Shown here: positions 23,745 to 31,882 of the stretch, one piece after another
Layout of the letters: every line of letters begins with the position of its first letter
Position numbering within the stretch: position 1 is the stretch's first letter
NCBI RefSeq assembly: GCF_000765215.1
Contig: NZ_JPJE01000032.1
Span: 104,209-168,208 of the forward strand
Direction of reading: 5' to 3'
Length of the DNA: 64,000 nt
Source of the DNA: Eubacterium sp. ER2
GTDB lineage: Bacteria; Bacillota; Clostridia; Lachnospirales; Lachnospiraceae
The notes under the pieces: model-generated
The model's input: only the letters and a program-made list of their open reading frames with translations
What the model was told of the DNA's origin: nothing
Database searches by the model: none
Made by a program: the position numbers and the translations under genes

Positions 23745-26285
23745 TCAGAGGCGATTTTGCACTTGCTTTACTCTTTTCCCCGTCCCGCATCTTCTCCGCA
23801 GCGCGTCCGCCCCCAGAAGAACCGCCGCAAGGAGAGAAACCGCAAGGCCCGCCGCCTTCCCCGGCGCGTCATAGCGGATCTCGATCCGGTGGCTGCCGGC
23901 CTGCGCCCGGGCTCCCAGGAACCCGCCGCTTACCTGGCTTACTTCCGCCTCCTGCCCGTCTACAAGAACCGTGAAATGTTCGTCAAAGGGAATGGATGTG
24001 ATGAGCCAGCCGTCCTTTTCCAGCGTATAGCTGCCGGTCAGCGCGTCTCCGTCCCCTGTCAGCTCCAGCCCCGCGTCGCTGTATTCCTCCTGGGATGGGC
24101 TCTCCCCGGCGCTTCCGTACCAGGCCTCCACGCCGGATATTTCATAGCTGCCCTCCCCGAACGTGATCTCCACCGAGGACTGCCCCTCCCGGAGCGGGCA
24201 TACAAAGTAGAAGACCTGATTTTGATTGTCGTAAGCGTAGCCCCGGGAGGCGCTCTGCTTGTTCGTCTCCCCGTTTACCGAGACAGACACATCCCGGCGG
24301 GGATGTTTATTTTTTACCTGAAAGCTGAGGAAGAGGTACTGGTCCCCCTCCTGTCTGTCCTCCAGCGCGATCTCCCTTGTCTCCCCTTCGGAGGTCACCT
24401 CGTAGTCTCCCGCAAGAAAGGCCAGCTCCGCCTCCCTCGTCCGGCAGGAAGCAGAGACAGTGTCCTCATCCCCTGCCGCCGCCACGGTCAGGAGGGCCAG
24501 GAACTTCTCCGGCCAGGACAGCTTCTCAAAGGTGTCCGCGGAGATGACCTGGTCTGTCACGTAGCCGATGGGAGCCACATCCTGGTTTTCGTATATTCCC
24601 ACAGTTCCCACCTGGCCTGTCTTCTCGTAGCCCTCCGGCACCTGGGTCTCATCGTCCTCTCTCACCAGCAGGTATTTCACTCCCATGAGCTGCAGAAAGA
24701 CCGGATTTTCCGTGGACTCCTGCATGAGCCCGTTCCTGGCCGGGCGGGCCAGATGGAGGATCTCCTCCCGGAAGGTCTCGTAGGCGCTGTTTCCCACAGA
24801 GGAGTACAGGGTAGTCAGATTCTGCCCCTCCGTCAACACCTGGTTGTCGGCAGCCTTCTCCTGCTCTCTCGTGCCCCGCACCTCCATCCTATAAAATCCG
24901 CTGTCCTCACTTCTCACCTGACAGGCCGCGTCCGCCAGGTCCTGATCCTGGAATTCCTCCATCCAGGCGGCCTCCACCTGGCTTTCCCTGGCAAAGAAAA
25001 TCTGAACGCAGGCGAAGCAGGCCATGACCGCCGCAAGCCCGGCGCACACAGCCCTCCTCCAAAGCTTTACCCCGGCCAGGAACAAAAGAGCGCAGAGCAG
25101 AAGATCCGCCCCAAGCAGCATCTTCACCCGGTCCGGCACGCCGCTTTGGACGCTTCCCAAAAGCAGGACAAGGGCCGCCAGGCCGTAGCCTGCCAACAGC
25201 TTTTTCCTGGCGATAATGCCCCGGCGGAAGTATCCGAAGAAGGCCGCCGCCAGATAAGAGACCAGGGGCAGGAGCGGGATAAACGCCTTGGCCCGTATGT
25301 AAAGCCCGCCGTTCAGGATATAGGAGGCCGCCGGCACAAGGAGGAGCAGGCAGACGCAGGCCGCCATGTATTTCTCACGGCACCGGCGGTAAAAGAGACT
25401 GACGCACAGGACAACCGCCGCCATGGCTGTAAGCCCCATCCCATAGGGAGAGTAGAGGAGCTTCAGCGGATTGCCCTCCGGCAGGAGAAGGTCCGTCAGG
25501 CTGTAGCTGTTCTCCTCGCTCCTGCCGCCCAGCATGGCGAGACACATGGGCACCAGGTAGAAGAAGGACAGAAGTCCCCCGAAGAAGGCGGGATAAAACT
25601 GTCTCCACAGGGAGCGTATGAGGACAAGGGGAGAGGACGCCCACTCCTTCTTCCACCCGCACAGGCCGTAGACAAGGAGAGCCGCCACGCCGCCCACGGC
25701 AAAGTAAAAGCTGGTCAGCACCATCAGGAAGGTCCCCGCTGTCAGGAGCCCGTATTTTCCCCTGCTCACATACCTGTCATAGCCCATGAGTGTCAGAAGC
25801 AGGAAGGGCATGTAGCTGACAAACATGATCTGCATGGAGGTGTGGTACACCATGGGGCCTGACAGGATCAGAAGAAGCGCGCCGAAAAAGCTGTCCTCCT
25901 GTCGGAAATGGCCGTTTTTCAGCCAGGTATAGCACAGAAGTCCGGAGCTGATCCAGGTCAGCAGCATGACTGCCTGGACGTAGTCCGCCATGTCCACAAA
26001 GGGCAGGAGAAAAGACAGCAGATACAGAGGATTGTAGAGCCCGTAGTAGGCGAAATTCCATATGTTCTGCCCTCCCCCCAGCTCCATGGCAAAGTCCGGC
26101 CAGAGATTGCCTGTCTCATAGAATTTCTGGCGGAAATACTCCGGGAACACAATGTGCTGGGAGAGCCAGTCCGTCTCAGATCCGGCCAGATACCCTCCGC
26201 ATATTTTCATCAGAAAGAGAAGGATCGGTATGGCTGTAAGTATCAATGGAAACAAAATTTTCCTGCTGCTTTTCATCTTCCTCAT
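23745..26285 (-). CDS. yfhO: YfhO-family GT-C membrane protein
   Basis: The 846-residue protein has about twelve N-terminal transmembrane helices beginning KILFPLILTAIPILLFLMK, the YfhO landmark GSETDWLSQHIVFPEYFR, then a large extracellular part (about 420-815) and a final C-terminal helix (AAGLAVSLLAAVLLGADALRR). YfhO/GtlB proteins are thought to transfer sugars from undecaprenyl-phosphate to lipoteichoic acid or another envelope polymer outside the membrane. The partner GT2 gene immediately upstream fits the CsbB-YfhO pair of Bacillus; the flippase GtcA is not present here. The start has AAGGAG eight bases upstream and lies 110 bp inside the GT2 coding region, so the overlap is real rather than a mis-start. 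Confidence 0.88.
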   Translation of the reverse strand: MRKMKSSRKILFPLILTAIPILLFLMKICGGYLAGSETDWLSQHIVFPEYFRQKFYETGNLWPDFAMELGGGQNIWNFAYYGLYNPLYLLSFLLPFVDMADYVQAVMLLTWISSGLLCYTWLKNGHFRQEDSFFGALLLILSGPMVYHTSMQIMFVSYMPFLLLTLMGYDRYVSRGKYGLLTAGTFLMVLTSFYFAVGGVAALLVYGLCGWKKEWASSPLVLIRSLWRQFYPAFFGGLLSFFYLVPMCLAMLGGRSEENSYSLTDLLLPEGNPLKLLYSPYGMGLTAMAAVVLCVSLFYRRCREKYMAACVCLLLLVPAASYILNGGLYIRAKAFIPLLPLVSYLAAAFFGYFRRGIIARKKLLAGYGLAALVLLLGSVQSGVPDRVKMLLGADLLLCALLFLAGVKLWRRAVCAGLAAVMACFACVQIFFARESQVEAAWMEEFQDQDLADAACQVRSEDSGFYRMEVRGTREQEKAADNQVLTEGQNLTTLYSSVGNSAYETFREEILHLARPARNGLMQESTENPVFLQLMGVKYLLVREDDETQVPEGYEKTGQVGTVGIYENQDVAPIGYVTDQVISADTFEKLSWPEKFLALLTVAAAGDEDTVSASCRTREAELAFLAGDYEVTSEGETREIALEDRQEGDQYLFLSFQVKNKHPRRDVSVSVNGETNKQSASRGYAYDNQNQVFYFVCPLREGQSSVEITFGEGSYEISGVEAWYGSAGESPSQEEYSDAGLELTGDGDALTGSYTLEKDGWLITSIPFDEHFTVLVDGQEAEVSQVSGGFLGARAQAGSHRIEIRYDAPGKAAGLAVSLLAAVLLGADALRRRCGTGKRVKQVQNRL

Positions 26286-27225
26286 CGCTGGAACTCCTTA
26301 AGATATAGATTGGTCTGTCTTTGATCTCCGTGTAGGCCCGGGCCAGGTACTGTCCCATGATGCCCATGCACAGAAGCTGAACGCCGCCTATAAAAATGAT
26401 GGCGCACATCATGGCCGGCCACCCGGCTACCGGATCGTGCCAGATGAGATTTTTGATCACAAGAAAAAGGATCATGACAAAGGCCACGCCGCACAGAAGT
26501 ATTCCCCCGTAGGAGGCCACGGACAGAGGGATGGTGGAAAACCCGAGTATGCCGTCCAGGGAATACCGCAGCAGCTTGGCCACGGACCACTTGGTGTCCC
26601 CCGCCGCCCGCTCCACATTGTGGTAGGGGAGCCACTTTGTCTTAAAGCCCACCCAGCCGAACAGGCCCTTGGAAAACCGGTTTTTCTCACTCAGGGACAG
26701 GAGGGCATCCGTCATCTTCCGGTTCATCATCCGGAAATCCCTGGCGCCCTCCTCAATCTTTACCTTTGAGAGTTTGTTGATGCATTTATAGAAGGAAGCG
26801 GACAGGAAGGAGCGGATCCTTGCCTCCCCGCGGCGATCCTCCCGCCGGGTGGCCACACAGTCGTACTCTCCCTTCTTCAGCGTCTGGAACATAAGGGGAA
26901 TATACTCCGGGGGATCCTGGAGATCCGCGTCCATGACAGCCACATAGTCCCCCGCGGCCGCCTGAAGGCCGGCGTACATAGCCGCCTCCTTGCCAAAATT
27001 TCTGGAGAAGGCAAGGTACCTGAAATTCTGACTCCTGCGGTGGAACTGCTGCAGCAGCTCCAGCGTGCCGTCCGAGGACCCGTCGTCCACAAAGATCAGC
27101 TCTACCTTCGCAGTCTTCATCCTGTCAATGATATCCTCCATTGCCTTTATATAAAGGGGAAGGACCTCTTCTTCGTTGAAACACGGCACAACGATACTGA
27201 TAAGCGGTTTTTTCTCTTCAAGCAT
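26176..27225 (-). CDS. GT2 polyprenyl-phosphate glycosyltransferase (CsbB/GtrB-like)
   Basis: The 349-residue enzyme has a GT-A domain starting ISIVVPCFNEEEVLPLY, with the nucleotide-binding FVDDGSSDGT, the metal-binding VMDADLQDPPEY and the acceptor-region motif REDRRGEA, then two membrane helices (about 232-256 and 271-293). This architecture loads a sugar onto undecaprenyl phosphate. The C-terminal 36 residues (SSDEEDEKQQENF onward) are hydrophilic, extend past the usual family end RPIYILR, and are encoded in the region that also encodes the YfhO N-terminus. The ATG follows AAAGGAG. A GAGGCCCC/GGGGCCTC hairpin lies in its leader. It is expected to supply the donor for YfhO. Confidence 0.93.
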   Translation of the reverse strand: MLEEKKPLISIVVPCFNEEEVLPLYIKAMEDIIDRMKTAKVELIFVDDGSSDGTLELLQQFHRRSQNFRYLAFSRNFGKEAAMYAGLQAAAGDYVAVMDADLQDPPEYIPLMFQTLKKGEYDCVATRREDRRGEARIRSFLSASFYKCINKLSKVKIEEGARDFRMMNRKMTDALLSLSEKNRFSKGLFGWVGFKTKWLPYHNVERAAGDTKWSVAKLLRYSLDGILGFSTIPLSVASYGGILLCGVAFVMILFLVIKNLIWHDPVAGWPAMMCAIIFIGGVQLLCMGIMGQYLARAYTEIKDRPIYILRSSSDEEDEKQQENFVSIDTYSHTDPSLSDENMRRVSGRI

Positions 27226-27247
27226 AAAAAAAGACTCCTTTCCACTT

Positions 27248-27266
27248 GAGGCCCCTTCGGGGCCTC
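27248..27266. other. GC-rich stem-loop upstream of the GT2 gene
   Basis: GAGGCCCC and GGGGCCTC form a perfect 8-bp stem with a 3-nt loop, 23 bp before the GT2 start codon. No adjacent long T run is present, so termination is uncertain; it could end transcripts from the galactose genes or protect the GT2 message. Confidence 0.5.
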
Positions 27267-27343
27267 TGCCTTATCTCCAAACCAGTCTAAACTGAATTTG
27301 TGATAATTCGTGGAAAGAAATCTTAAAATTTGTTGAAGATTTG

Positions 27344-27640
27344 CTAAAGGTTCTCTTTCATATTTTGCCGGACACACTCATAAATTTCCTCTATTGCATA
27401 CAGGGGAAGATTGATGAGCCAGTCCTCTTTCTTATAATCCGCCATGGATGTGCGGACGGAAATCTCAGGATAGAACCTGTCGCGGAAGGTCTTCAGGCTC
27501 TTTGCTTTCAAATTTGCCTCCGCCTTCACCTCCACAGGCACAGCCATCTCTCCGGTATCAATGACAAAATCCACCTCACAGGATCCACGGTCATTCGTGT
27601 AGTAATAGCCTGCTTTGGGGAATTTACAGCGTCTCCACAA
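27344..27640 (-). pseudogene. C-terminal remnant of a DUF4143-type AAA ATPase
   Basis: The frame encodes about 90 recognisable residues (YYYTNDRGSCEVDFVID, AVPVEVKAEANLKAKSLK, VRTSMADYKKEDWLINLPL) that match the C-terminal PD-(D/E)XK-like DUF4143 part of a family of orphan P-loop ATPases. The N-terminal ATPase domain is absent; upstream the frame runs directly into the 3' end of galT on the same strand, with a TTG as the only possible start. It is therefore a truncated relic left after deletion or insertion at the end of the galactose genes. A different ATPase of the same broad family is also broken at 46891-47205. Confidence 0.8.
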
Positions 27641-29114
27641 ACCGCATGAATGCCTTCCGGCCGTCCTCAGTGCACTTGTAGACGCCTGCGTCCTCCAGCA
27701 CGTGAGTGAAGACGATGCCTGTCTCCTCCTTCAGGATATCCATTACATTGTCCCTTGTGATGCTGTCGTATTTTGGCAGGAAGGAGTCCACCCAGTCGGC
27801 GTGCCCCGCGATCTTCTCGTTGGAGCGGATGTCCCCTCCCTCCACCATGTAGTCCGCCAGGATCTCCAGCTCCTCCTTCAGCCTGGAGGGAAGAACAGCC
27901 AGGCCCATAACCTCGATCAGACCGATGTTCTCCTTCTTGATGTTGTGGTACTGGGCGTGGGGATGGTATACGCCCAGAGGATGCTCCTCTGTCGTAATAT
28001 TGTTCCGCAGCGTCAGATCCAGCTCGTACATGTCTCCCTTCTTTCTGGCAATGGGAGTGATGGTGTTGTGGGGCGTGCCCTCTGTCTCGGCGAAAATGAA
28101 GGCTTCCTCGTCCGTGTAGCCTCTCCATGCCTGGAGCACGTGGTCTGCCAGGTCGATGAGCCGCTTCTCATCCGCGTGGCGGATGCGCAGGACAGAGAGA
28201 GGCCACTTCACGATGCCCGCCTCCACATCCTCATAGCCGGGGATAGTGACCGGGATCTCGATGGGCGCCTTTGCCATGGCAAAGGTGTAGTTTCCGCCCT
28301 GGAAGTGGTCATGGCTTAAGATGGAGCCGCCCACGATGGGGAGATCCGCGTTGGAGCCCAGGAAATAGTGGGGGAACTGCTTCACAAAGTCAAACAGCTT
28401 GATGAACGCGTTCCGGTCGATCTTCATGGGCACATGCTGGCCGTTGAACACGATGCAGTGCTCGTTGTAGTATACGTAGGGGGAATACTGGAAGCCCCAC
28501 TTGCTGTCGTTGATGGTGATGGGGATGATGCGGTGGGTCTCCCTGGCCGGGTGGTTGGCGCGCCCGGCGTACCCCTCATTCTCCATGCAGAGCTGGCACT
28601 TGGGATAGCTGCTGGCCTTGGCCGCCCCCGCCGCCGCGATGGCCTTGGGATCCTTCTCGGGCTTGGACAGGTTGATGGTGATGTCGATCTCGCCGTAGGG
28701 GGAGTCCACCTTCCACTTCATATCCTTCTTCACACGGTAGCGGCGGATGTAGTCGCTGTCCTGGCTGAATTTGTAGAAAAATGCCGTGGCCGCCTCCGGG
28801 GATTTCTCATACTCCTCCCAGAAGGTCTTCTGTACCTGTGCCGGCCGGGGCAGAAGGCAGTTCATCAGCTTCGTGTCAAAGAGATCCCGGAAGACCACGC
28901 TGTCCTCCACAAGTCCTCTGGCCACAGCCTCGTCCAGCAGCTCCTTTAAGATCTGCTCCAGATCCAGCTCCTCGCCCTCGATGGACACGTCCTCGTAGTC
29001 GTCCTCCTTAAACAGCTCCAGCAGCAGGTTGGTGGTGTAGATCCTCTCGCACTCCGGTGTCAGTCCTGTCCGGATACCGTACTCCACAAGCTTCTTTATA
29101 TTTTTATATAACAT
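27624..29114 (-). CDS. galT: UDP-glucose-hexose-1-phosphate uridylyltransferase (Firmicutes type GalT)
   Basis: GalT exchanges galactose-1-phosphate and UDP-glucose in the Leloir pathway. The 496-residue protein belongs to the Firmicutes-specific family (N-terminus MLYKNIKKLVEYGIRTGLT), which is longer than E. coli GalT (348). Family segments visible are NSKWGFQYSPYVYYNEH, the active-site-like GGSILSHDHFQGGNYTFAM and HHP-type YHPHAQYHNIKKENIGLIEVMGLA. The ATG follows TTAGGAGG. galK ends 45 bp upstream on the same strand, so the two form an operon from the galK promoter. The 3' end runs into the ATPase remnant. No galE is present in the window. Confidence 0.95.
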   Translation of the reverse strand: MLYKNIKKLVEYGIRTGLTPECERIYTTNLLLELFKEDDYEDVSIEGEELDLEQILKELLDEAVARGLVEDSVVFRDLFDTKLMNCLLPRPAQVQKTFWEEYEKSPEAATAFFYKFSQDSDYIRRYRVKKDMKWKVDSPYGEIDITINLSKPEKDPKAIAAAGAAKASSYPKCQLCMENEGYAGRANHPARETHRIIPITINDSKWGFQYSPYVYYNEHCIVFNGQHVPMKIDRNAFIKLFDFVKQFPHYFLGSNADLPIVGGSILSHDHFQGGNYTFAMAKAPIEIPVTIPGYEDVEAGIVKWPLSVLRIRHADEKRLIDLADHVLQAWRGYTDEEAFIFAETEGTPHNTITPIARKKGDMYELDLTLRNNITTEEHPLGVYHPHAQYHNIKKENIGLIEVMGLAVLPSRLKEELEILADYMVEGGDIRSNEKIAGHADWVDSFLPKYDSITRDNVMDILKEETGIVFTHVLEDAGVYKCTEDGRKAFMRFVETL

Positions 29115-29159
29115 TCCCTTTTCCTCCTAAATACAGGCTCTCGCCCTCTCTGTGACATT

Positions 29160-30326
29160 CTATGACAGACGGTGGGCCCCGTCTCCGATCTCAACTACAT
29201 AGAACTCCGCCGTCTTGTGGCACTTGTCCTGGTAGCCCTTTTTCACGGTCTCGATAAATGTATCCACCGCGTCATTTTTTACAATGCTGACTGTACAGCC
29301 GCCAAATCCGCCTCCTGTGATGCGGGAGCCGATGACGCCGGGCACGCTCCAGGCCAGATCCACCAGCACGTCGATCTCCTCGCAGGACACTTCATAATCG
29401 TCCCGCAGAGAGATGTGGGACTGGTTCATGTATTTTCCGAACTGCTCTACATTGCCCTCCTTCAGCGCCGCCTCGGCGTGGATAGTCCTCTGGTTCTCGT
29501 ACACCGCATGCTTTGCCCGCCTGCGGCAGACATCCTCCCTGATGGCGTCCTTGTGAGCCTCGAACTCCTCCTCTGTCAGATCTCCCAGGGTGCCGATATC
29601 CACCACCTTCTTCAGATCCTCCAGGGCTCGCTCACACTCGTTTCTCCTGTCATTGTAGGCAGAGTCCACAAGGCTGTGCTTTACCTTGCTGTTGGTAATA
29701 ACGATCTTGGCGTCCTCCAGCTTCACAGGCGCGTACTCGTACTTCAAAGTATTGGTATCCAGGAAAATGGCATGATCCTTTTTGCCCATAGCGCTGGCAA
29801 ACTGGTCCATGATCCCGCAGTTGCAGCCGTTAAAGTTGTTCTCTGAGTACTGTCCGATCTGGGCGATCTCCACCATGGATACCGGGAAATCATACAGATC
29901 CTTCAGCATGGTCCCTGTCAGAACCTCCAGGGAAGCGGAGGAGGACAGGCCGGAGCCATTGGGGATGTCGCCGCAGATGGCGATGTCCAGTCCACAGTCC
30001 ATCTCATAGCCTCTGCCCTTGAAGGCCCACATCACGCCCTTTGGATAGTTGGTCCAACCGGCCTTCTTGTCCGGCACCAGCTCATCCAGACTGGTCTCGA
30101 TGACGCCCAGATCCTTAAAATTCATAGAGTAGAAACGGATCTTTCGGTCCTCCCTCTTTCTGGCCGCTCCGTATGTACCGATGGTCAGCGCGCAGGGAAA
30201 GACATGTCCACCGTTGTAGTCGGTGTGCTCTCCTATGAGGTTGACACGGCCCGGGGCGAAATACATGCGGATGTCTCCGCCGTCGCCGTATTTTTCCTTA
30301 AAGACACTCAACACTTTCTCTTTCAT
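29160..30326 (-). CDS. galK: galactokinase
   Basis: Galactokinase phosphorylates galactose to galactose-1-phosphate. From the ATG at 30326 the protein has 388 residues. It shows the substrate signature GRVNLIGEHTDYNGGHVFP, the GHMP ATP loop GDIPNGSGLSSSASLEV, the catalytic Asp region GIMDQFASAMGK and the late motif GSRITGGGFGGCTVSIV. A GTG four codons earlier is possible, but the ATG has AGAGGTG nine bases upstream. The promoter, a perfect TATAAT with no consensus -35, overlaps one of two AAACTATAA repeats spaced 21 bp, suggesting activator control. With the two GH36 alpha-galactosidases in this window it should channel released galactose into glycolysis. Confidence 0.96.
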   Translation of the reverse strand: MKEKVLSVFKEKYGDGGDIRMYFAPGRVNLIGEHTDYNGGHVFPCALTIGTYGAARKREDRKIRFYSMNFKDLGVIETSLDELVPDKKAGWTNYPKGVMWAFKGRGYEMDCGLDIAICGDIPNGSGLSSSASLEVLTGTMLKDLYDFPVSMVEIAQIGQYSENNFNGCNCGIMDQFASAMGKKDHAIFLDTNTLKYEYAPVKLEDAKIVITNSKVKHSLVDSAYNDRRNECERALEDLKKVVDIGTLGDLTEEEFEAHKDAIREDVCRRRAKHAVYENQRTIHAEAALKEGNVEQFGKYMNQSHISLRDDYEVSCEEIDVLVDLAWSVPGVIGSRITGGGFGGCTVSIVKNDAVDTFIETVKKGYQDKCHKTAEFYVVEIGDGAHRLS

Positions 30327-30355
30327 TTCCACATACACCTCTCTCTTTTTTTATA

Positions 30356-30408
30356 ATTATAATAGGGTTTCCCTTTAAAAACTATAAGGATAATGGTAGA
30401 AACTATAA
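30356..30408 (-). promoter_or_regulatory. galK promoter with two 9-bp direct repeats 21 bp apart
   Basis: The -10 TATAAT is at 30361-30356 (minus). AAACTATAA occurs at 30379-30387, covering the -35 position (17-bp spacer), and again at 30400-30408. A 21-bp period places both on one DNA face, the usual layout of an AraC-family or similar activator site. Confidence 0.55.
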
Positions 30409-30425
30409 AAATATTGCGCTTTTCC

Positions 30426-31220
30426 TCAATCAATCAGGCCCAGGTGCTTCATGGCCTGCCAGATGCCTTCCTCCTCCACCCTGGGAGCCACATATTCAGT
30501 CCAGGGATCCAGCACCTTGTCGTGCTTTCCCATAGCGATCCCATGGGCCCCGTACTGGAACATAGCCAGGTCATTGCTGCTGTCCCCGAAGACGTAGGAG
30601 CGTTCCCGGCCCAGGCCGAAGTACTTCAGAATGTACTCGATGATCGTCCCCTTGGAGTAGCCCTTCACGATACACTCGTAGGTATTGTCCCCCCGGTCCA
30701 GGATCTCCATATAATCGGTAAGGAAATCAAAAAACTCCTCCTTTTTGCTCTCCTTGTCCGTGTAGGCAAAGATCTTGTCAAAGGGACAGCCGCCCTGCTC
30801 GATGTATCTCTCTACTCCCAGTCCCCTGTTCTTCATGTATCTTCTGGTATTCTCCAGACTGTCGAACCTGGATACCCGGGAGGAGAAATACACATCCTCC
30901 ATCCCCTCGTACAGAGCGTCCACCCTGCACTTTTCCGCCATCCTCACGATGGAAGCGGCGGCCTTCGCGTCCAGGTGCTCCTCAAAGATCACCCGGTCCT
31001 GGTACTCCGCATAGATGCCGCACCCGCAGAGAATGCCGTCCACAGGAAGTCTGCGGATCTCGGGCGGCACAGAGCAGGCTGTCCGGCCGGTGTTGATAAA
31101 GACCAGATGCCCCTTCCTTCTGGCCTCCTCCAAAGCGTGTACAGCGCTCTCCGGTATCGTCCTAGTGACCTCGCTCAGCAGGGTGCCGTCTATGTCAAAA
31201 AATAAAACTGCTCTCTCCAT
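30426..31220 (-). CDS. Cof-type HAD-superfamily phosphatase
   Basis: The 264-residue protein starts ERAVLFFDIDGTLLSE, whose DxD pair is the HAD nucleophile and acid, and later has the motif III lysine region (KGYSKGTIIEYIL) and the motif IV GDSSNDLAMFQYGAHGIAMG. The cap of about 100 residues places it among Cof/YbjI type sugar-phosphate or FMN/PLP phosphatases. It begins at an ATG after AGGAG and is followed by the galK promoter, so it may be transcribed with the galactose genes on read-through. A role in removing excess sugar phosphate would suit the context but is inference. Confidence 0.9.
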   Translation of the reverse strand: MERAVLFFDIDGTLLSEVTRTIPESAVHALEEARRKGHLVFINTGRTACSVPPEIRRLPVDGILCGCGIYAEYQDRVIFEEHLDAKAAASIVRMAEKCRVDALYEGMEDVYFSSRVSRFDSLENTRRYMKNRGLGVERYIEQGGCPFDKIFAYTDKESKKEEFFDFLTDYMEILDRGDNTYECIVKGYSKGTIIEYILKYFGLGRERSYVFGDSSNDLAMFQYGAHGIAMGKHDKVLDPWTEYVAPRVEEEGIWQAMKHLGLID

Positions 31221-31335
31221 TTTTCTCTACTCCTCTTGACTTTTCCGCGGCCGCGCGGCCATTGGCACTTTTTGCCGGCTTTGCGGCCGTCTCTATTGTA
31301 GCATGACGGGAGTGGTTCGTAAATGCTGTTTCCTC

Positions 31336-31365
31336 TTGACATTTTGTCCGGCTTCGGACTATAAT
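31336..31365 (+). promoter_or_regulatory. marR-MATE promoter
   Basis: TTGACA (31336-31341), 18-bp spacer, TATAAT (31360-31365). The spacer holds operator 1 and the start region holds operator 2. Confidence 0.85.
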
Positions 31366-31385
31366 ACTTTTGTCCGGTTTCGGAC
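31346..31385. promoter_or_regulatory. twin palindromic operators for the MarR regulator
   Basis: GTCCG-GCTT-CGGAC at 31346-31359 lies between the -35 and -10 boxes, and GTCCG-GTTT-CGGAC at 31372-31385 lies at the predicted transcription start. Both are perfect palindromes embedded in a shared TTTTGTCCG...CGGACTA context with centres 26 bp apart. This is the classical design for autorepression. Confidence 0.8.
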
Positions 31386-31426
31386 TAACTTTATCTTTAC
31401 ATGATTTCACAAGGAGGGATGGCACT

Positions 31427-31882
31427 ATGACAGAAAACAGAAAATCTTTGGAGAAATATTACAATCTCTGGCAGGAGACGACCGTCCTGTACGAGCGATG
31501 GGCCAGACGCCGGGGACTGACCTACAACAGCCTGACAGTCCTGATAGCCGTCGCGGGCAGCGCTCCCGCATCCTGTACCCAGAAGACCATCTGCCAGGAT
31601 TGGGCCCTCCCCAAGCAGACCGTCAACACAATATTGAAGGATTTTGCGAAGAAGGGCCTTCTGGAGCTTGTCCCCGTGGAGGAGGACCGGCGCAGCAAGG
31701 CCATACGGCTCACAAAGGAAGGGCAGTTCTTCTGCGAGAGCACCCTGGCGGACCTGAAAAGACTGGAGCTTTTTATCATGGAGCAGATGGATCCCGCCCT
31801 TGTGGACGCCATGATCAGCGGAATGGATCTGTTCTGTCAATATTTTAGGAAAGGAATGGAAATGGAATATGAAGCTTTATAG
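31427..31882 (+). CDS. MarR-family transcriptional regulator
   Basis: From the ATG at 31427 the protein is 151 residues. It has the MarR winged helix: recognition region CQDWALPKQTVNTILKDFAKKG and wing VPVEEDRRSKAIRLTKEG, framed by helices for dimerisation. The chosen start has AAGGAGG nine bases upstream; the longer frame would begin inside the operator. The regulator is cotranscribed with the MATE exporter, whose ATG lies 14 bp inside its 3' end. The twin palindromes over the promoter are its probable binding sites, so ligand-induced release should switch on both genes. Confidence 0.92.
   Translation: MTENRKSLEKYYNLWQETTVLYERWARRRGLTYNSLTVLIAVAGSAPASCTQKTICQDWALPKQTVNTILKDFAKKGLLELVPVEEDRRSKAIRLTKEGQFFCESTLADLKRLELFIMEQMDPALVDAMISGMDLFCQYFRKGMEMEYEAL

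Noticed and set aside
23682..25862. 726-residue plus-strand open frame
   Set aside because: It is antisense to yfhO for nearly its whole length, has no domain or membrane pattern and is a by-product of high GC at third codon positions.
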